Of a stretch of 64,000 nucleotides of DNA, positions 23,901 through 40,200 are shown one piece after another. The stretch comes from Lithospermum erythrorhizon (Eukaryota > Streptophyta > Magnoliopsida > Boraginales > Boraginaceae): the NCBI GenBank assembly GCA_019722365.1, contig JADFUC010000501.1, positions 2,356,001-2,420,000 on the forward strand. Direction: 5' to 3'. The notes below the pieces were generated by a model. The model saw nothing but the letters and a program-made list of their open reading frames with translations. It was not told the DNA's origin and searched no databases. Within the stretch, counting starts at the first letter, position 1; every line of letters starts with the position of its first letter. The position numbers and the translations under genes were made by a program.

Positions 23901-24708
23901 TTATTTAAATAGGTTAGTCTTTGATCATGATATTGATTCACAGATCCGAGTCAAATCATTCATAAGACTCACAGAACTTAAATGGGTGTTTCATTGTCTT
24001 TTTTTTTAATGAAACTTGTCGTATGATAATATTTAAAATCGAATCTCAAATGCGTTGCAGTAATATACAAATGTCATGCTTGAGGATTTGTTTCATTGCT
24101 ACAACTCAATATGGTTCATAGGGCCAGTAGGGATTATATTCCAGTTGGTTGGCAGCTAAAGATACAATTACTGTGTAGAAGTCCACCCAGCATTGTTGGT
24201 TGAGAAGTCCCCATCATAAGGGACTTGAAAATTATAGTAGAAGAAAACTAATCTAGTCATCTAGAATTAGTCCATCTCCTTCAAATAATTGGATCTAATA
24301 CCACATCTCTTCCACAATTTGTCAACTAACAAAGAAAAAGCAAAACTGGACTTTTATTTCCATAAAAAATACTCCGTATACTTTCGTTTCTCACATTTAC
24401 ATATCAATTAGAAAAACTCAGCATCTAAAGAATCCTTGAAATAAGAAATAATTATGTGACTTACAAGTATAAATAATTTCAATGCAGTATCCTTGATAGA
24501 CTTGCAAACTTCCTATTTACAGAACATTTCCATTCCTATAACATGTTGCCTCAATATAAATCATTCAAATAAGAAAGAAGGAAGCATCGTACACAGAGGG
24601 GCATGCATTGTCAAATGCACGCCCGGTCATCGTATCATCCAGGCGAGCAGTGACTGGAGGATCCTGGAAACCGAAAGGCGTAAAGACTGAAATCCAACGG
24701 TTGGATAT
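20974..24708. other. Intergenic; scattered repeat remnants
   Basis: Contains the GATA 3' flank. 21720-22110 looks like a solo or partial LTR on the minus strand, with a cctataaata box and GC-rich patches unlike the surroundings. 22520-22700 is ttcgaa/aaccaaaccga-rich repeat DNA similar in style to 6484-6630. 23628-23752 is a tandem duplication. 24370 has a 'tactccgtat' word. No frame resembles a known protein. Confidence 0.4.
23628..23880. repeat. Tandem duplication and possible MITE
   Basis: A unit of about 60 bp (ttttaagatgg...caaataaa...tataaaattta) occurs at 23628-23682 and 23692-23752. A 'ggcggagcta' at about 23683 and its approximate complement 'agctccgcc' near 23870 may be short inverted ends. 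No target duplication is convincing. Confidence 0.4.
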
Positions 24709-28240
<3,532 letters not shown>

Positions 28241-30070
28241 TAATCAAGTTTTGAGAAAATGAACAAGAATGAAACAATTCTCTTAATGAAAACTCAAAAT
28301 TCCCAAAAAGGCTAAAAGCTGGTTACACACAGGTAGAGGGGGGTCAAAAATCAACAGACATTTGATCAAATTGTGAGGCCAGTCATTCCAGGCAATTCTT
28401 ATAAAAAATTCAGTATTTTGTTGGTAATATTTGACAATTCCAAATTGACTGCATACAGCATATTATATGTTAAAATACATACTCTTCATCTAGCAGCCGC
28501 CATAACTAGAGAGATAATTTAATAATGCAGTAGATAGTTATGAGGTCAACCTTAATCTTAATTCGTTCTTTGTTGATCAATATTAATCCTAATCCTAATG
28601 TTTCTTGAAACATATCTGAAAACTTTCAACAAACAACTGATTTCAAGAACTTAAAATGTTGGTAACTTAGTATTATATGTCACATCACAACCCCATGAAG
28701 CCTTGTGAATTCATATTTTTTCGTCGTCAAATCTTGTTATACACGAAATAAACTCAACTTAGCATGGAATGAAAAAGATAAATAATTTAAAGAATGATTG
28801 CATTAATGTTATGCAAAATCTCACTGAAATAGCTCTCAACGTGCATGCATGTTGCGCTCACCTTTCTTAGGCGTCCAATTGTTCAAAAGGAGTTGCCCAA
28901 CTTAGGCGTTCCATGTCTCGACCCGACACGACAGTTTTTTGTGGTCTAGAATTTACGTACCAAGAGATTAGTGGATGATGTTTCATAAGGAGACTAAAAA
29001 TGAAACTCTCACATTATTATTGTCAATACTCAAACCTGAATTCTACATTACGAGTATCAAATAAAACTCAAACATGAATCCGTTGGAATTAAATCCAATA
29101 CGTCCGTGCTAGCAAATCATCAACTTTTATTTATAGCTCTACAAACAAACTTATTATGTCTCCATACTTTATAAGAGTTTTCGTCGGATCAGGATAAGAT
29201 AATCGGATGATATCCAATATTACCATGTGATAATATAAATATTATTTATGAATTAATTCACGATAATGTGAAAATACTACTCCTTTAAGTAGTATTATTT
29301 ATGAATCATCTATATCGTCTTTATTGAGTATATACTACTAGATAAAAAAATTAATAATATAATGAATCAGATTTATTAAATTATTTGGACGTCAGTTTCA
29401 TGCTGACCTTCTGACTTTTTTTATTGTTGTGTGGTGGACTGGTGGTTGTCGATTAATTTTGATGGATTAGTTGACTATTGAAATGCAATAAAGACTATAT
29501 TTAACAAGTTTGAAAATCTCAAACCGACAATTATATAGTTTTCATTATATTATTCATAATAATCCCTTCGTTGTTTTTAATATTGTCATCCTAACATAAT
29601 TTTTGTGTTTCTTTTTAGTTGTCAATTTATATTTTCTAATAATATTTATATGTATTTTTCCTATTACTTAGACATTAAATATATATAATCCATTTTTTTC
29701 TTCTTTAATTTGAATACTACATGAGAATGTGATGAATTTTCAATATCACTTTTTTATAAAATGAGAATATACAAATAAAAAGTCAACATTTCTCGATTAT
29801 CTTGCTACATTCATAAATTCAATTAATTGTAATTTCACTTTCATTCCAATAATGTAATTGGAATACTTGAATAATCAATTAAAATACTAAACTTTTATTC
29901 CAAAAAAACCTTATTTAAATATTTTGTTATCACTATAGAATACAATAATACGGAATATATAAGTATACAAACAAACAAATTATTACTTCAAAATATTTTT
30001 TTTAAAATCTATCAATTAATTATGTTAAATTGAAGGACCAAAATTTCCTCCATTACATTATTGGAAAAAC
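28241..30070. other. Intergenic, upstream of the receptor kinase
   Basis: AT-rich DNA expected to hold the receptor-kinase promoter. No clear TATA box, repeat pair or coding frame was identified. Confidence 0.4.
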
Positions 30071-30074
30071 ATCA

Positions 30075-33000
30075 TAACTGTAGAGAAAGATGTATTCTCT
30101 CCTTGCACCAAAAGCATAATACAAAGGTATATATACAACATTGACAATAATAACCTAGTCGTATACAGAATTTGGCCCATTACAATCGCATTGTCGTATA
30201 TCTTTCCTGTCTGACCGCCGAGTTGGAGGCGTAGAGGTTCGAAATCTTGCTTGAAAGAAAATTATTGTCGCTTAAGCAGTGAAGATATCAACTAACTGAT
30301 CACTGATAGAGACATGGGACATAGAAATAGTTCCATCAACGAGAGCATCCCGTAAAAAATGACAATCAACTTCAATGTGTTTCGTACGCTCATGAAAAAG
30401 CGGTTATGTCGATATGTAATGATTATTGCTCCGTGCGAGCCAATAGGAGAAGAGCGAGGCAGCGCCTAAACAAATGGTAAACCGCTGACCGTATAAGTTC
30501 ACGGGTGGTTCTTGTCGTATACGATACTGCTCTGGCGATGAAGCGAGCGATAATTTCGCTTCTTGGTCTTCTAAGATAGAGAAGAACCAAGAAAAATCAA
30601 CCAGCTTGAGAGACGGATCGTCTAGTAAGAGGGCAAGCCCAGCCTAGTAAAATCCATCGCCCGATCGATAGCGGACTACTTGACCTCGGTAAAATGCCTG
30701 TCTGATGCGCTGGGATAGCGGACAGCGCGCCGACTTACTTGATGATCTTGGCGAGGTGCGTGCATAACTTGAGATAGATGTGGTGAGAATAATGTCGAGA
30801 ACAGTAAAAAGAAAAACCGTCGATCCAACGTGCCAAATGCCGATACCTCTGACATCAACCAAAATGGACTGAGTCGACATTACAGATGATGATTTTGCTC
30901 AGCGGAAAGCTAAGCGAGTTTGGCTCTCAGTAACCCTCCCTCGTAAATAATGTGAGTGCATACTTCCGTTGGCCGCAAGAAAAGATATCGCCTTAGGCTG
31001 CAGCTCTTGATATCCAGGAAAATATTTCAAAACACCGAGATTCTTCATATGAAAACAAGTACCCAAGTAATGCTTAAAAGCAACCAGTGCAGCAGAGTCG
31101 TTACCCGAAATGATCAAGTCATCCACATAAATTAGCACATTAATTTGTATGGCATCATTTGTCAAAGTGAACAGAGAATAATCATAATAAGATTGGTGAA
31201 ATCCATACCACTTCAATGCACTCGCGGATCTTTGAGACCAACACCTCGAACTTGTTTCAACCCTTCTATTGATTTCTTCAGTTTACACACTAGGCCCTTC
31301 TGCGCCCCATAGAATCTCGGTGGAACCTTCATATAAACCTCTTATGTTAGATCACCATCCAAAAATGCATTATGCACATCCATCTGATAAACTCCTAGTT
31401 TTTAACAGCAGCAACTGCTAGGAATGCACGAACAGTAACCATCTTAGCAACATAGGCAAAGAGTGCACTGTAAGTCAATGTCTAACCTAATGATTGCACA
31501 GAAAACAACCAACAAACTCCAACCATTCCACACTCCCATCTGAATTATACTCTTCTTTATATATCCACCGACTTCCTAGAGCTTGCTTGCCTTCCGGAAG
31601 TGCAACCATGTTCCATGTCTCATTAGCTTCTAAAGCTTGTATTTCCGTGTGCATCGCTTCACGCCAACCTTCGTCTTTCATGGCCACCTTGAATGATCTC
31701 GGTTCTATCCCTGTACTTATTGATGCAAGAAAGATTATGTGCCCCATAAAAAATTTATTTGAATTCAAATAGTGAGAAATAGGATATGAGGTACCTGAGG
31801 AGTGATTCGAAGTCAGTGTTGGTGATGAGAGGGATGGACTTAGAACTTGAACTGCATTAGTGACATAATCGAAATTTAACAGAAGGAACCTTGGAGCGAT
31901 GTCCCCTTCCCAAATTATTTTGTGTTCCAGGGTTGACAATTGAAACTGGGTGATGTGCAACAAGATCATCCCCAGCTTGTGTCTGCTCGTCCAAGATGCT
32001 ACTGGAAACCGCATGGGAATCAAGGAGGCTGCTGCCGCCTGCTACATATCCATCACCATCGGCGATAGCAGGGGTCACAATTGCAACAACACCACCACTC
32101 CCCTCCTGGACAACAGACCCATCCTGAACCAGCCCCACGGAATCAGCCCCTAGACACACGAGAGAAAAAGAAACACCTCTTGTACAATGAGCATTACTAT
32201 CTACCAAAGAGATATCAGCCCACTCATCATCAAAACATGCACCAACACCAGTAGATACACATGGATCATTCATATGAGTAGGAGAATCCACAAGAAAAGG
32301 GAACTCATTTTTAAAGAATTTGACATCACGAGAAATAAAGAACACATGAGTAGCTAAGTCATATAACTTCCACCCCTTTTTTCCATGGGATAGCCCAAAA
32401 ACACGCACTTTCGACTACGGCTACTGAATTTATCTAACTTAGACTTTTGATCGTGAGCATAGCATAAAGATCCAAACACACGAAGTTCCGAATAGGAGGG
32501 GGGCACCCCAAATAGTAGTTCATAAGGAGTCTTAAACTTAAGTACCGAAGAAGGTGTTCTATTTATAAGATATACAGCAGTAAGAATGTATTCGCCCCAA
32601 AAAGTAATCGGTAAATTGCCTTGAAAGCATAAAGCTCGACCCACATTCAAGATATGTCTATGTTTTCGCACAACCCGATCATTTTGATGAGGGGTACCAA
32701 CACAAGAAGTTTGAAAAGGAATAGTACAAGTAGCAAAATAATCTTTTAAATAGAAGAACTCCGGGTCGTTATCACTACGAACTATTTTAACATTAGCCCT
32801 AAACTGACAAGTAATCAGAGCCATAAATCGCATAAACGTAGAATAAACTTCAGTTTTATCACTCAACAAAAGAACCCACACATCACGGGAATAATCATCA
32901 ACCAAAGTTACAAAAATAGCGAGCACCACATGAAGATAACGTGGGATACGGTCCCCAAAGATCACAGTGAATTAATTCGAAATAGCGTTGAGCCTTATGC

Positions 33001-34070
33001 TCACTAATAACAAGCGGACTACGAGTATGTTTAGATTGGAAGCACACATCACAGGACTTATCAAAAAAATTACTAGTACTATCAATAAAAGATAGAGTAT
33101 GCACTACTTTAGCAGAGGGATGTCCGAGACGACGATGCCATAGTTCACGAGAATCTATTCCACGTACATGCAATAACTAGAACCCCGGGGTACTACAGAA
33201 GTAGTATAGTCCATCCCTTCTCTCACCGACTCCAATTAGGATCCTCGAGCAATGGTCCTGAAGAACACAAACATTTTTATCAAAGTGCACCACACAATTC
33301 GAAGCATCCACTAACTGAGATACAAACAACAAATTACACCGAAGATCCGGGACAAACATAACATTGTGTAAAGTTAAAGTAGGAGATAATCGGACACTAC
33401 CAAACTGTGTGGAGAGGAGATTTCGTCCCATCAGGTAATGGAACATTTAATCATATCACAATTTGATAACAAGGAAGGAAAATTAACAGCCAGAGGCATG
33501 AGTCGAGGCTCCCGTATCAACAAGAAGTATCAGAAAACTTACCACTTAAATGATCATCTGAGACTTTATTCGTAGCAGCATTAGTATTCAGTAAATTCAA
33601 CAATTGTTGCCATTGTGTTGTGTTCATACCCGTAACAGGAACATCACTGACAGAAGGAACCTACCCTCCAACTCGCGAAGCGGGATAGCCACGCATCACT
33701 GCACGAATCTCAGCACCACCACCATCGCGAGGCAGATTTGCTGAGGTCGCATGTGCACCAAGCTGACGATAGGCAGCTCCTTCCTCCTGGTTGCCTACTA
33801 CCCCTTCTTCGTTTATCCGGCCACCATTAGGGGTACCGGAATCAGTCTTAACACGAGTATCAGTAAAGTGCATACCTCGAACCATAATATCATCACAGTC
33901 GAAGAGGTTTGTTTAATCTGAGAGCGAACCTGCTCCTCTTGGAGCATGGTTTAGTAAGCACGATCAAGTGAGGGAAGGGGGTTTTGAGCAAGTAGCGAAG
34001 AACGGAGATGACCAAAAAGTTCTTCATTGATCCCAAGTAAAAAATCATGCAGCCGCTCGCTAGCCTACGT
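30075..34070 (-). pseudogene. Truncated Ty1/copia retrotransposon (gag-pol remnant)
   Basis: Read on the minus strand: gag C-part (about 33900-34065, UBN2-like, RLHDFLLGINEELFGHLRSS, broken by an in-frame TAA just after LPSLDRAY), a gag tail with stops (33660-33885), GAG-pre-integrase (32898-33446, with ELWHRRLGHPS), integrase core (32354-32965), connector (31857-32408), RT N-part (31390-32023), RT catalytic YVDD at about 31115-31126, then degraded sequence to the RNase H C-terminus (about 30273-30420, HERTKHIEVDCHFLRDAL). Stops and frame changes separate most blocks. The 5' LTR and start of gag are absent. 30075-30270 may be 3' UTR and part of the 3' LTR. The order gag-IN-RT-RNaseH is the copia order. 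It is not expected to be active. Confidence 0.88.
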
Positions 34071-34124
34071 TTATACTCCTAATAATAACCAAATCACATG
34101 ACAACACTATCTATACAATAGAGA

Positions 34125-34330
34125 CCAATTACGTTAGCCGTAGAGTTGGTAAAGTGGCGAGTTTATAATCATGGCTTGATAAAGTTATAAGTTTGATTCT
34201 GCTCAACAAGTTTATAATCGAGATTATTACGAAACTTGTATTATTATATAATTTAGTGAGATATCTTTTTAGTGTTAGGGACAAAATATTAATTTTCTTG
34301 TGGCTGATATGTATTTTAAGGATAATATGA
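34125..34330 (+). mobile_element. tRNA-derived SINE-like segment
   Basis: The segment has 'tagagttggtaaagtgg' (A-box-like), then about 45 bases later 'gtttgattctgctc' (B-box-like), the spacing seen in plant tRNA-derived SINEs. It lies just beyond the truncated copia element. No poly-A/T tail or target duplication could be fixed. Confidence 0.35.
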
Positions 34331-34624
34331 TCGTTTCTTAATGAAAATTAGGTATATAAGTCAGTCTTTTAAACCTTTAAAAAATAGTTTAGGCGGCCAG
34401 GAAATAGTTCGAGTCTTGCAAACCTTCAAAAATAATCTGGTCGCATAAATCATAGCTATAGTACATGGCCTGTCAGTAGTAGAACCTATAATTTAGATGA
34501 TTGATGTGGTTTGCAAGTCTATAGTCCACCACCAGTAATGGTTACGGGTCCGTTCACTCATGCTAAGCTCAACTTCATCTTCTTGAAAATCCCAAATCTT
34601 AACTACTTGTTGATGATACAAATA

Positions 34625-36594
34625 ATGTCTATATCTTCTTCAATGGCTTCATTGTTTTCCTCAACTCATTCTCTTCACTCTCTCTCTAGACCAAAGGCTT
34701 TGTTGGGTCACAAACCTTATCATCATTCAAATTTGTTGTCCTTAAAACTCAAGAAACCTTGTACTCTGGTATTGTGTTCTGTTTCTGGTAATGAAGAAGC
34801 TTTGTTAGGTACAACTAGTGTTGCTGAAGAAGCTCCAGTAGGTACAACTACTGTTGCTGTGGGTACAACTAGTGTTACTGAAGAAGCTCCAGTGGGTATA
34901 ACTAGTGTTGCTGAAGAAGTTCCAGTGAGTACAACTAGTGCTGCAGTGGGTACAACTAGTGTTGCTGAAGAAGTTGCTGGTGTTGCAGAAAAGGAAGTGT
35001 CTTTGAGCTCAAATGGGTCTGCATCTCCTGTTTTGGTTGTGAAATTTGAGGACCCAAAATGGGTAAATGGAACTTGGAATTTGACTGAGTTTCAGAAAGA
35101 TGGCAACACTGATTGGGATGCTGTTATCGATGCTGGTCAGCTTCCTTTTTTCCTTTAATGTTTTACTTATTATCATTTAGAATCTTGGTTGCTTTCATTA
35201 TTTATTGCAGCTTTGAACTTTGAGAACTTATAATTCTGTAATTGTATAATCATTTTGTGATAGTTTTTTAACTAAGTTGTATTTGTGGCTTTGTGCTGTC
35301 TATAAGTATGTGAAAGGTTTATGGTTATTGCTCAGTATGTCTAGCTATAAAAAGTGTAAAACCGTAACACTAATGGTCTCTCGAGACTGCACTGAGATAC
35401 AGGGAGTAGTTAATCGCGGAATGTGCCTCAATTGTCTAGGCTACTGATTTAACTGATGTAGTTGAATAAAGATTCTATTTTGATGTTTCCAAAACAATTG
35501 GGATCCAACACTATGATGTGAAATCTCTATGTATTCGTGGGAGTTTGATTTTCCATCTTAAACGCTTGTAAGCCGATACTGCTGGTGAATTTGCAGATCT
35601 TTTGTTTAGGAAGTTTTACTTTTTTCTGGTAGTCCTTAAGTCCAGATTGAAATAGGGGATCGCAGAGATACAAATTGTGATATTTGATAGCCTTCAGATT
35701 GAAAAAATTAATGTCTGTTTAATTAAAGTTGAAGTTCGGGATTATCAAATGCCAAGGATTTTCTTGGAAAGAAGAAATTCACTGTAATAATAGACATGGC
35801 ACACCACTCCAACTTGTACAAATAGGATGAAAAAGATCTACACTCTTATGGCAACATTTTTCTCACATTCAAGCTCGCAACTAATTCTCTCAAATAGGAT
35901 GAAAAAGATCTACACTCAAGGTTGAATAATTTGAGTCGTAGTGGAAATGTTCTTTTGTTGCAGAACTAGTTCATCCATTATTTTCTTTTTGTTTCCTACT
36001 GTATTTTGTTATATCTGGATGCTTTCCATTTGCTGGCTGTTAACTAAGCATTTCCATTCTTCAACCTCTTTTAACTTAATAAGTGTGGACATACAACTAA
36101 TATATAGTTATCTATTGCAGAAGCTAGGCGGAGAAAATGGTTAGAAAATAACCCTGAATCATCAAGTAATGACGAACCTGTTATGTTTGACACATCCATT
36201 ATTCCTTGGTGGGCATGGATGAAGAGGTTCCATCTTCCTGAAGCTGAATTACTTAATGGTTTGCTTTCATTCCCCATTATTCGGCTTATGTGAGTCATTC
36301 AGATCAAGATGATTGACTTATGAATAAATATCTTATGCAGGCCGTGCAGCAATGGTTGGCTTCTTCATGGCTTACTTTGTGGATAGTTTAACGGGGGTTG
36401 GTCTAGTAGACCAAATGGGCAACTTCTTCTGCAAAACACTATTGTTCATAGCTGTAGCTGGTATACTTCTAATACGAAAGAATGAAGACTTTGAGAACCT
36501 CAAAAAACTGCTGGAGGAGACTACATTCTATGATAAGCAGTGGCAGGCAACGTGGCAGGATGAGACCTCAAGCAACTCAAAAAATAAGCAGTAA
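34625..36594 (+). CDS. LIL3: Light-harvesting-like protein 3 (LIL3), chloroplastic
   Basis: Thylakoid protein of the extended LHC family. In Arabidopsis LIL3 anchors and stabilises geranylgeranyl reductase for chlorophyll and tocopherol synthesis. Exons: 34625-35135, 36121-36258 and 36341-36594; 300 residues in phase. The start at 34625 (MSISSSMAS) matches the family start; an in-frame ATG at 34511 would add 38 residues not typical of a transit peptide. Residues 1-50 are a Ser/Leu/basic transit peptide. Residues about 60-120 are a repetitive [12 protein letters not shown] linker. Then come the conserved [20 protein letters not shown] and [19 protein letters not shown]. The LHC helix [20 protein letters not shown] lies near 210-230, and a second TM helix follows ([17 protein letters not shown]). 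Arabidopsis LIL3 is about 260 residues; the linker accounts for most of the excess. It converges with the subtilase. Confidence 0.95.
34800..34990 (+). repeat. In-frame tandem repeats in the LIL3 linker
   Basis: A unit of about 48 bp containing 'ggtacaactagtgttgctg' and 'aagaagctccagt' recurs four to five times with substitutions and partial copies. It encodes a Thr/Val/Ala/Glu-rich segment ([11 protein letters not shown] and variants). Confidence 0.85.
35817..35918. repeat. 28 bp direct duplication in LIL3 intron 1
   Basis: The word 'caaataggatgaaaaagatc' followed by 'tacactc' occurs at about 35818 and again at 35891, separated by about 46 bp. It lies in the large first intron of LIL3. Confidence 0.85.
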
Positions 36595-37209
36595 CGACGA
36601 TGACTTCTCTACTAGGGAAACTCTGTATGTTTTCCAGAATTTTCTAGTAGGCGATATATTCAAAATGATATGGAGAATAGTCCATCTTTTCCTAGTGAGC
36701 TTGTTGTACTTGTGTATTTAAATTAATGAAGGTCTTGGCTTCATTCCCTAGCGGCAGCAATAACTACAACCATATGAAATGGCAGTGATTCATTCCACTC
36801 GTCGGATGTAGACATATACATATATGTTTGGTTGAGTAGTATGAGGCTGGTTGACTTACCTCTTGTATCTTATTTCCCCACCTAAATAGGTGAATTTATT
36901 AACCTTGTATGTCATCAATAGAATTATGTCAAATTGACTTTGGATGTCTTGGTAATTATTCTTTTATTAAAGGGTGCCTACGATTATAATGACTAGGGTA
37001 ATGGCACAAATGCACAACACAATAAAACTTACCTGGTTGCCTTACGCAACTACAAGATTCAATGTAAATGATCATCCACATTGAGCAAAATTATAAGTTG
37101 TTATTTAGTCTAGTTGGACAAGTTTTGGCTCAGAAGGTTGTCAATGATGATATTCCTAAAATGGTTCATGCACCTAGGAAAGGGGTGAAATTTGAAGGGA
37201 AGCTTCAGA
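36595..37209. other. Convergent 3' flanks of LIL3 and the subtilase
   Basis: Short intergenic region between two stop codons. It should hold both 3' UTRs and polyadenylation signals. No other gene is seen. Confidence 0.5.
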
Positions 37210-40200
37210 TTATACTCCACCCAATGAGCTGCTAACAAAGATGGCCATAGGAACCCTAACTGTGTGATTTCTGTTACCTTGCAACAAAATTTCACCAAAA
37301 GTGTAGGCATTTATTCCCTGAGTTGCATGTAAGACAAACTTGAGATGTCTTGAATGATTGACCTTGATCTTAAAAACCTTTGGTGTAACAGTAACATTCA
37401 CTCCCAAAGGATTTCTGACCATTACTTTGTATGTCTCTGTGGTATTTGCTACATTGGTTACTCTTCTCTTCACTGTCCTTGAACCAACCAGATTGGAAAC
37501 CGTCACACTTGCCAAGTTCAAATCCGAACACCATGCTATCTTTTTCATTGTACACCCAACGCCAACTGCTCGCCTGATGGACATGTCATCCACACCTGGA
37601 ACTGCACATAAGAACTGCATGTACTGGTTGAAGTAACTGTTGAAGACCAAACCAGGATCAATTGCCTTTGAAGGGTTGACAAGTCCAGCCCCATAATCAA
37701 AGGGAGTTCCACGGGTTAGGTTATCGGCTTGTTGAGCTAGAATAGGGGCACCAGTTCTGTCAGTTGTAGTTGCAGTTGTCATGATTGCTGATATAATGGC
37801 GGAAGGACTCCAGTGTGGATGTTTTTGTTTAATCAAAGCAGCAATACCAGCTATATGAGGTGTAGCCATGCTGGTTCCAGATAATATCGCAAACTTCTGC
37901 CCTGAAAATGGTGCCATATTCAGTTTCACAGTCTCATAGAAATAGCCAAACCTTTCAAAGGAGATGGCAACAAGGTGATCTCCAGATTATATATGTATGG
38001 TCCTTAAAGAATCATATTCATCTTAATAAAATATGGGCAGTTCATTTCATGGAAGTACCCTTGAGATATTGGTCCCCAGCACTGTTAGAGCTCCAGGCAG
38101 CCCAGATTGAGGAGCCAGGAGCCATAACAGTTGGTTTCAGGACATCAGCTGTCTCCAAAAGGGCATTATTTACACCAGGACCTCTTGATGAATATGATGC
38201 CACAACTGGAGCTTTCCCTGTATAAATTGCTTTCCTTCCATCAAGAATTCGTGCTGTTGCTCGATAAGTAAGAGCTCTTCCACTTACGGTCCTTATAGTT
38301 TGGGAGTTGTAGTACTTCCATACAGCCTATACCAAAATGCAAAATACTGTACATATAGTAATAACAATAAAATGCAAAAAATAATTCAAGATCTCAGGCT
38401 AATTTGGTTGCAATCTTCTATCAATGATATGGCATTTTATATCAAGCTAACTTACTGACGATGCTTCTAGATCATTGAGGATGACTCCTGGAACTTTCAA
38501 ACTAAGAGGTACATCTTTGATTTTTACAGCACCACTTTCAGGATTCATTATAAGTATGAAACCAGATGCTCCAATTTGGCTTATAGTGTCTGCAATAGTA
38601 GCAATGCTTGATGTATCAAAGTCAAAGTCAAAGTTATATGTGCAGATGATAAGCTTCCCCATAACTAGCCCTTGGTCAAATGGTTCTGCATTTTGGCAGG
38701 TGTTAACTGACAAGAGGCCAGCTGCAATGTTCGTTTTGCAAACATCAGCTGCAGCTGCGACTAGTAAAGAATGTTCTCCAACTGTAGGGGCTGCAAAAGG
38801 GAACAGCATCAGCCATTTCAATACCCACCCATTCCCTCGACATTTAACATGGCGTGAGATTTCATGCTCTGCCTTCTTTTAAGGTCATTTAACAAAAACG
38901 ATGTTAATCAAACTTACGGGTGAGTCCAAGTCCAGTGAAGCTTTGGCCATCACCTAACTTGAGAGTGCTGTTGTAGTTGCGATCAGTGTTAGATGCTGCT
39001 ACACTTGTGATCCATGGACTAAATGAAAGCATTGAAGATGATGAAGGACCACCATTTCCAGCAGATTGAACAACAACAACGCCTGCCTTAGTTGCAAATA
39101 AAAGCTGGATCTCTAAGAGGTTGAGGAATGCAGAAGGTCCCGATGGGACACTCGATGGACCAACAGAAAGGCTCAATATATCAACTCCATCTTCAACAGC
39201 CTTCATGGAGGGAGAATTTAAGTATAGACATACATTTTTTTCACGGAGGGAGAATTTAAGTATACACATACATTTTTTTTGGAATTATACACATACATGT
39301 TACAACTAAAACAAATAATGTAGTTAAGATGTATAATACAATTAGCAAACTTCACCAACCTGATCCACGGCTGCCACAACATCAGACATGTATCCTCCAA
39401 ACGAGAAACAAGCTTTATACACTGCAATCCTGGTGAGATCAACAATAACTTGCTAAAAAATAATGATGTCTGAGGAAGAAAAAACATTACTTGGATTCAT
39501 ATAAAATGATTAAAGTGAACAGTACAACACATCATTTCAAAGGTTCATGGCTGATTAGGTTAGTGGTGAATTTGTATCCGTCATACACTCATACCGACAG
39601 TCACACGTTCATCAAGCTCCAAATGTTAACTCTCATTGCTTTGATTCATTATTTTATTGGGGGTTAGGATCAATACAACATAGAAAAACCAGAATAATAA
39701 TTGTATATATGCACGGTGCTGTATTTTAAGAGAAATTAAGCATACAAATAAATAAAGGATGTCAAAACGGTTTAAGCTCTTGATGGACATGAACTTGATA
39801 AACTTGAAAAATGAAAAGAGAAGTGTCTTACTTTGCACCTGGAGCCATGCCACTAGCATATCCATAGCTAAAATTATTGACCATAACGGGAATATGATAA
39901 TTTCCAGCAGCTACTGAGGCAGTATGGCTGTCAATTTGCATAAACATAAACCAATTATAAATGTAATTTTAAAGTCTACATGTACATAAATGTTAAAAGA
40001 GTTGAGTTTCCAAAACTTTATTCTTTCATCTCTTGGCTTCCATGGCCATCGGCATCAAAAGGGGAAGCATAATCACGAGTAGTATTGAACTCAGCTGCAG
40101 CCATTGCAGCTTGTGCAAAGTATTGTGCCCCAACAATCTTACCATTGCATGCTGTTTCAGGAAATCGATCCCCTGTAACACATTTTCCCTTGAATTTCCC

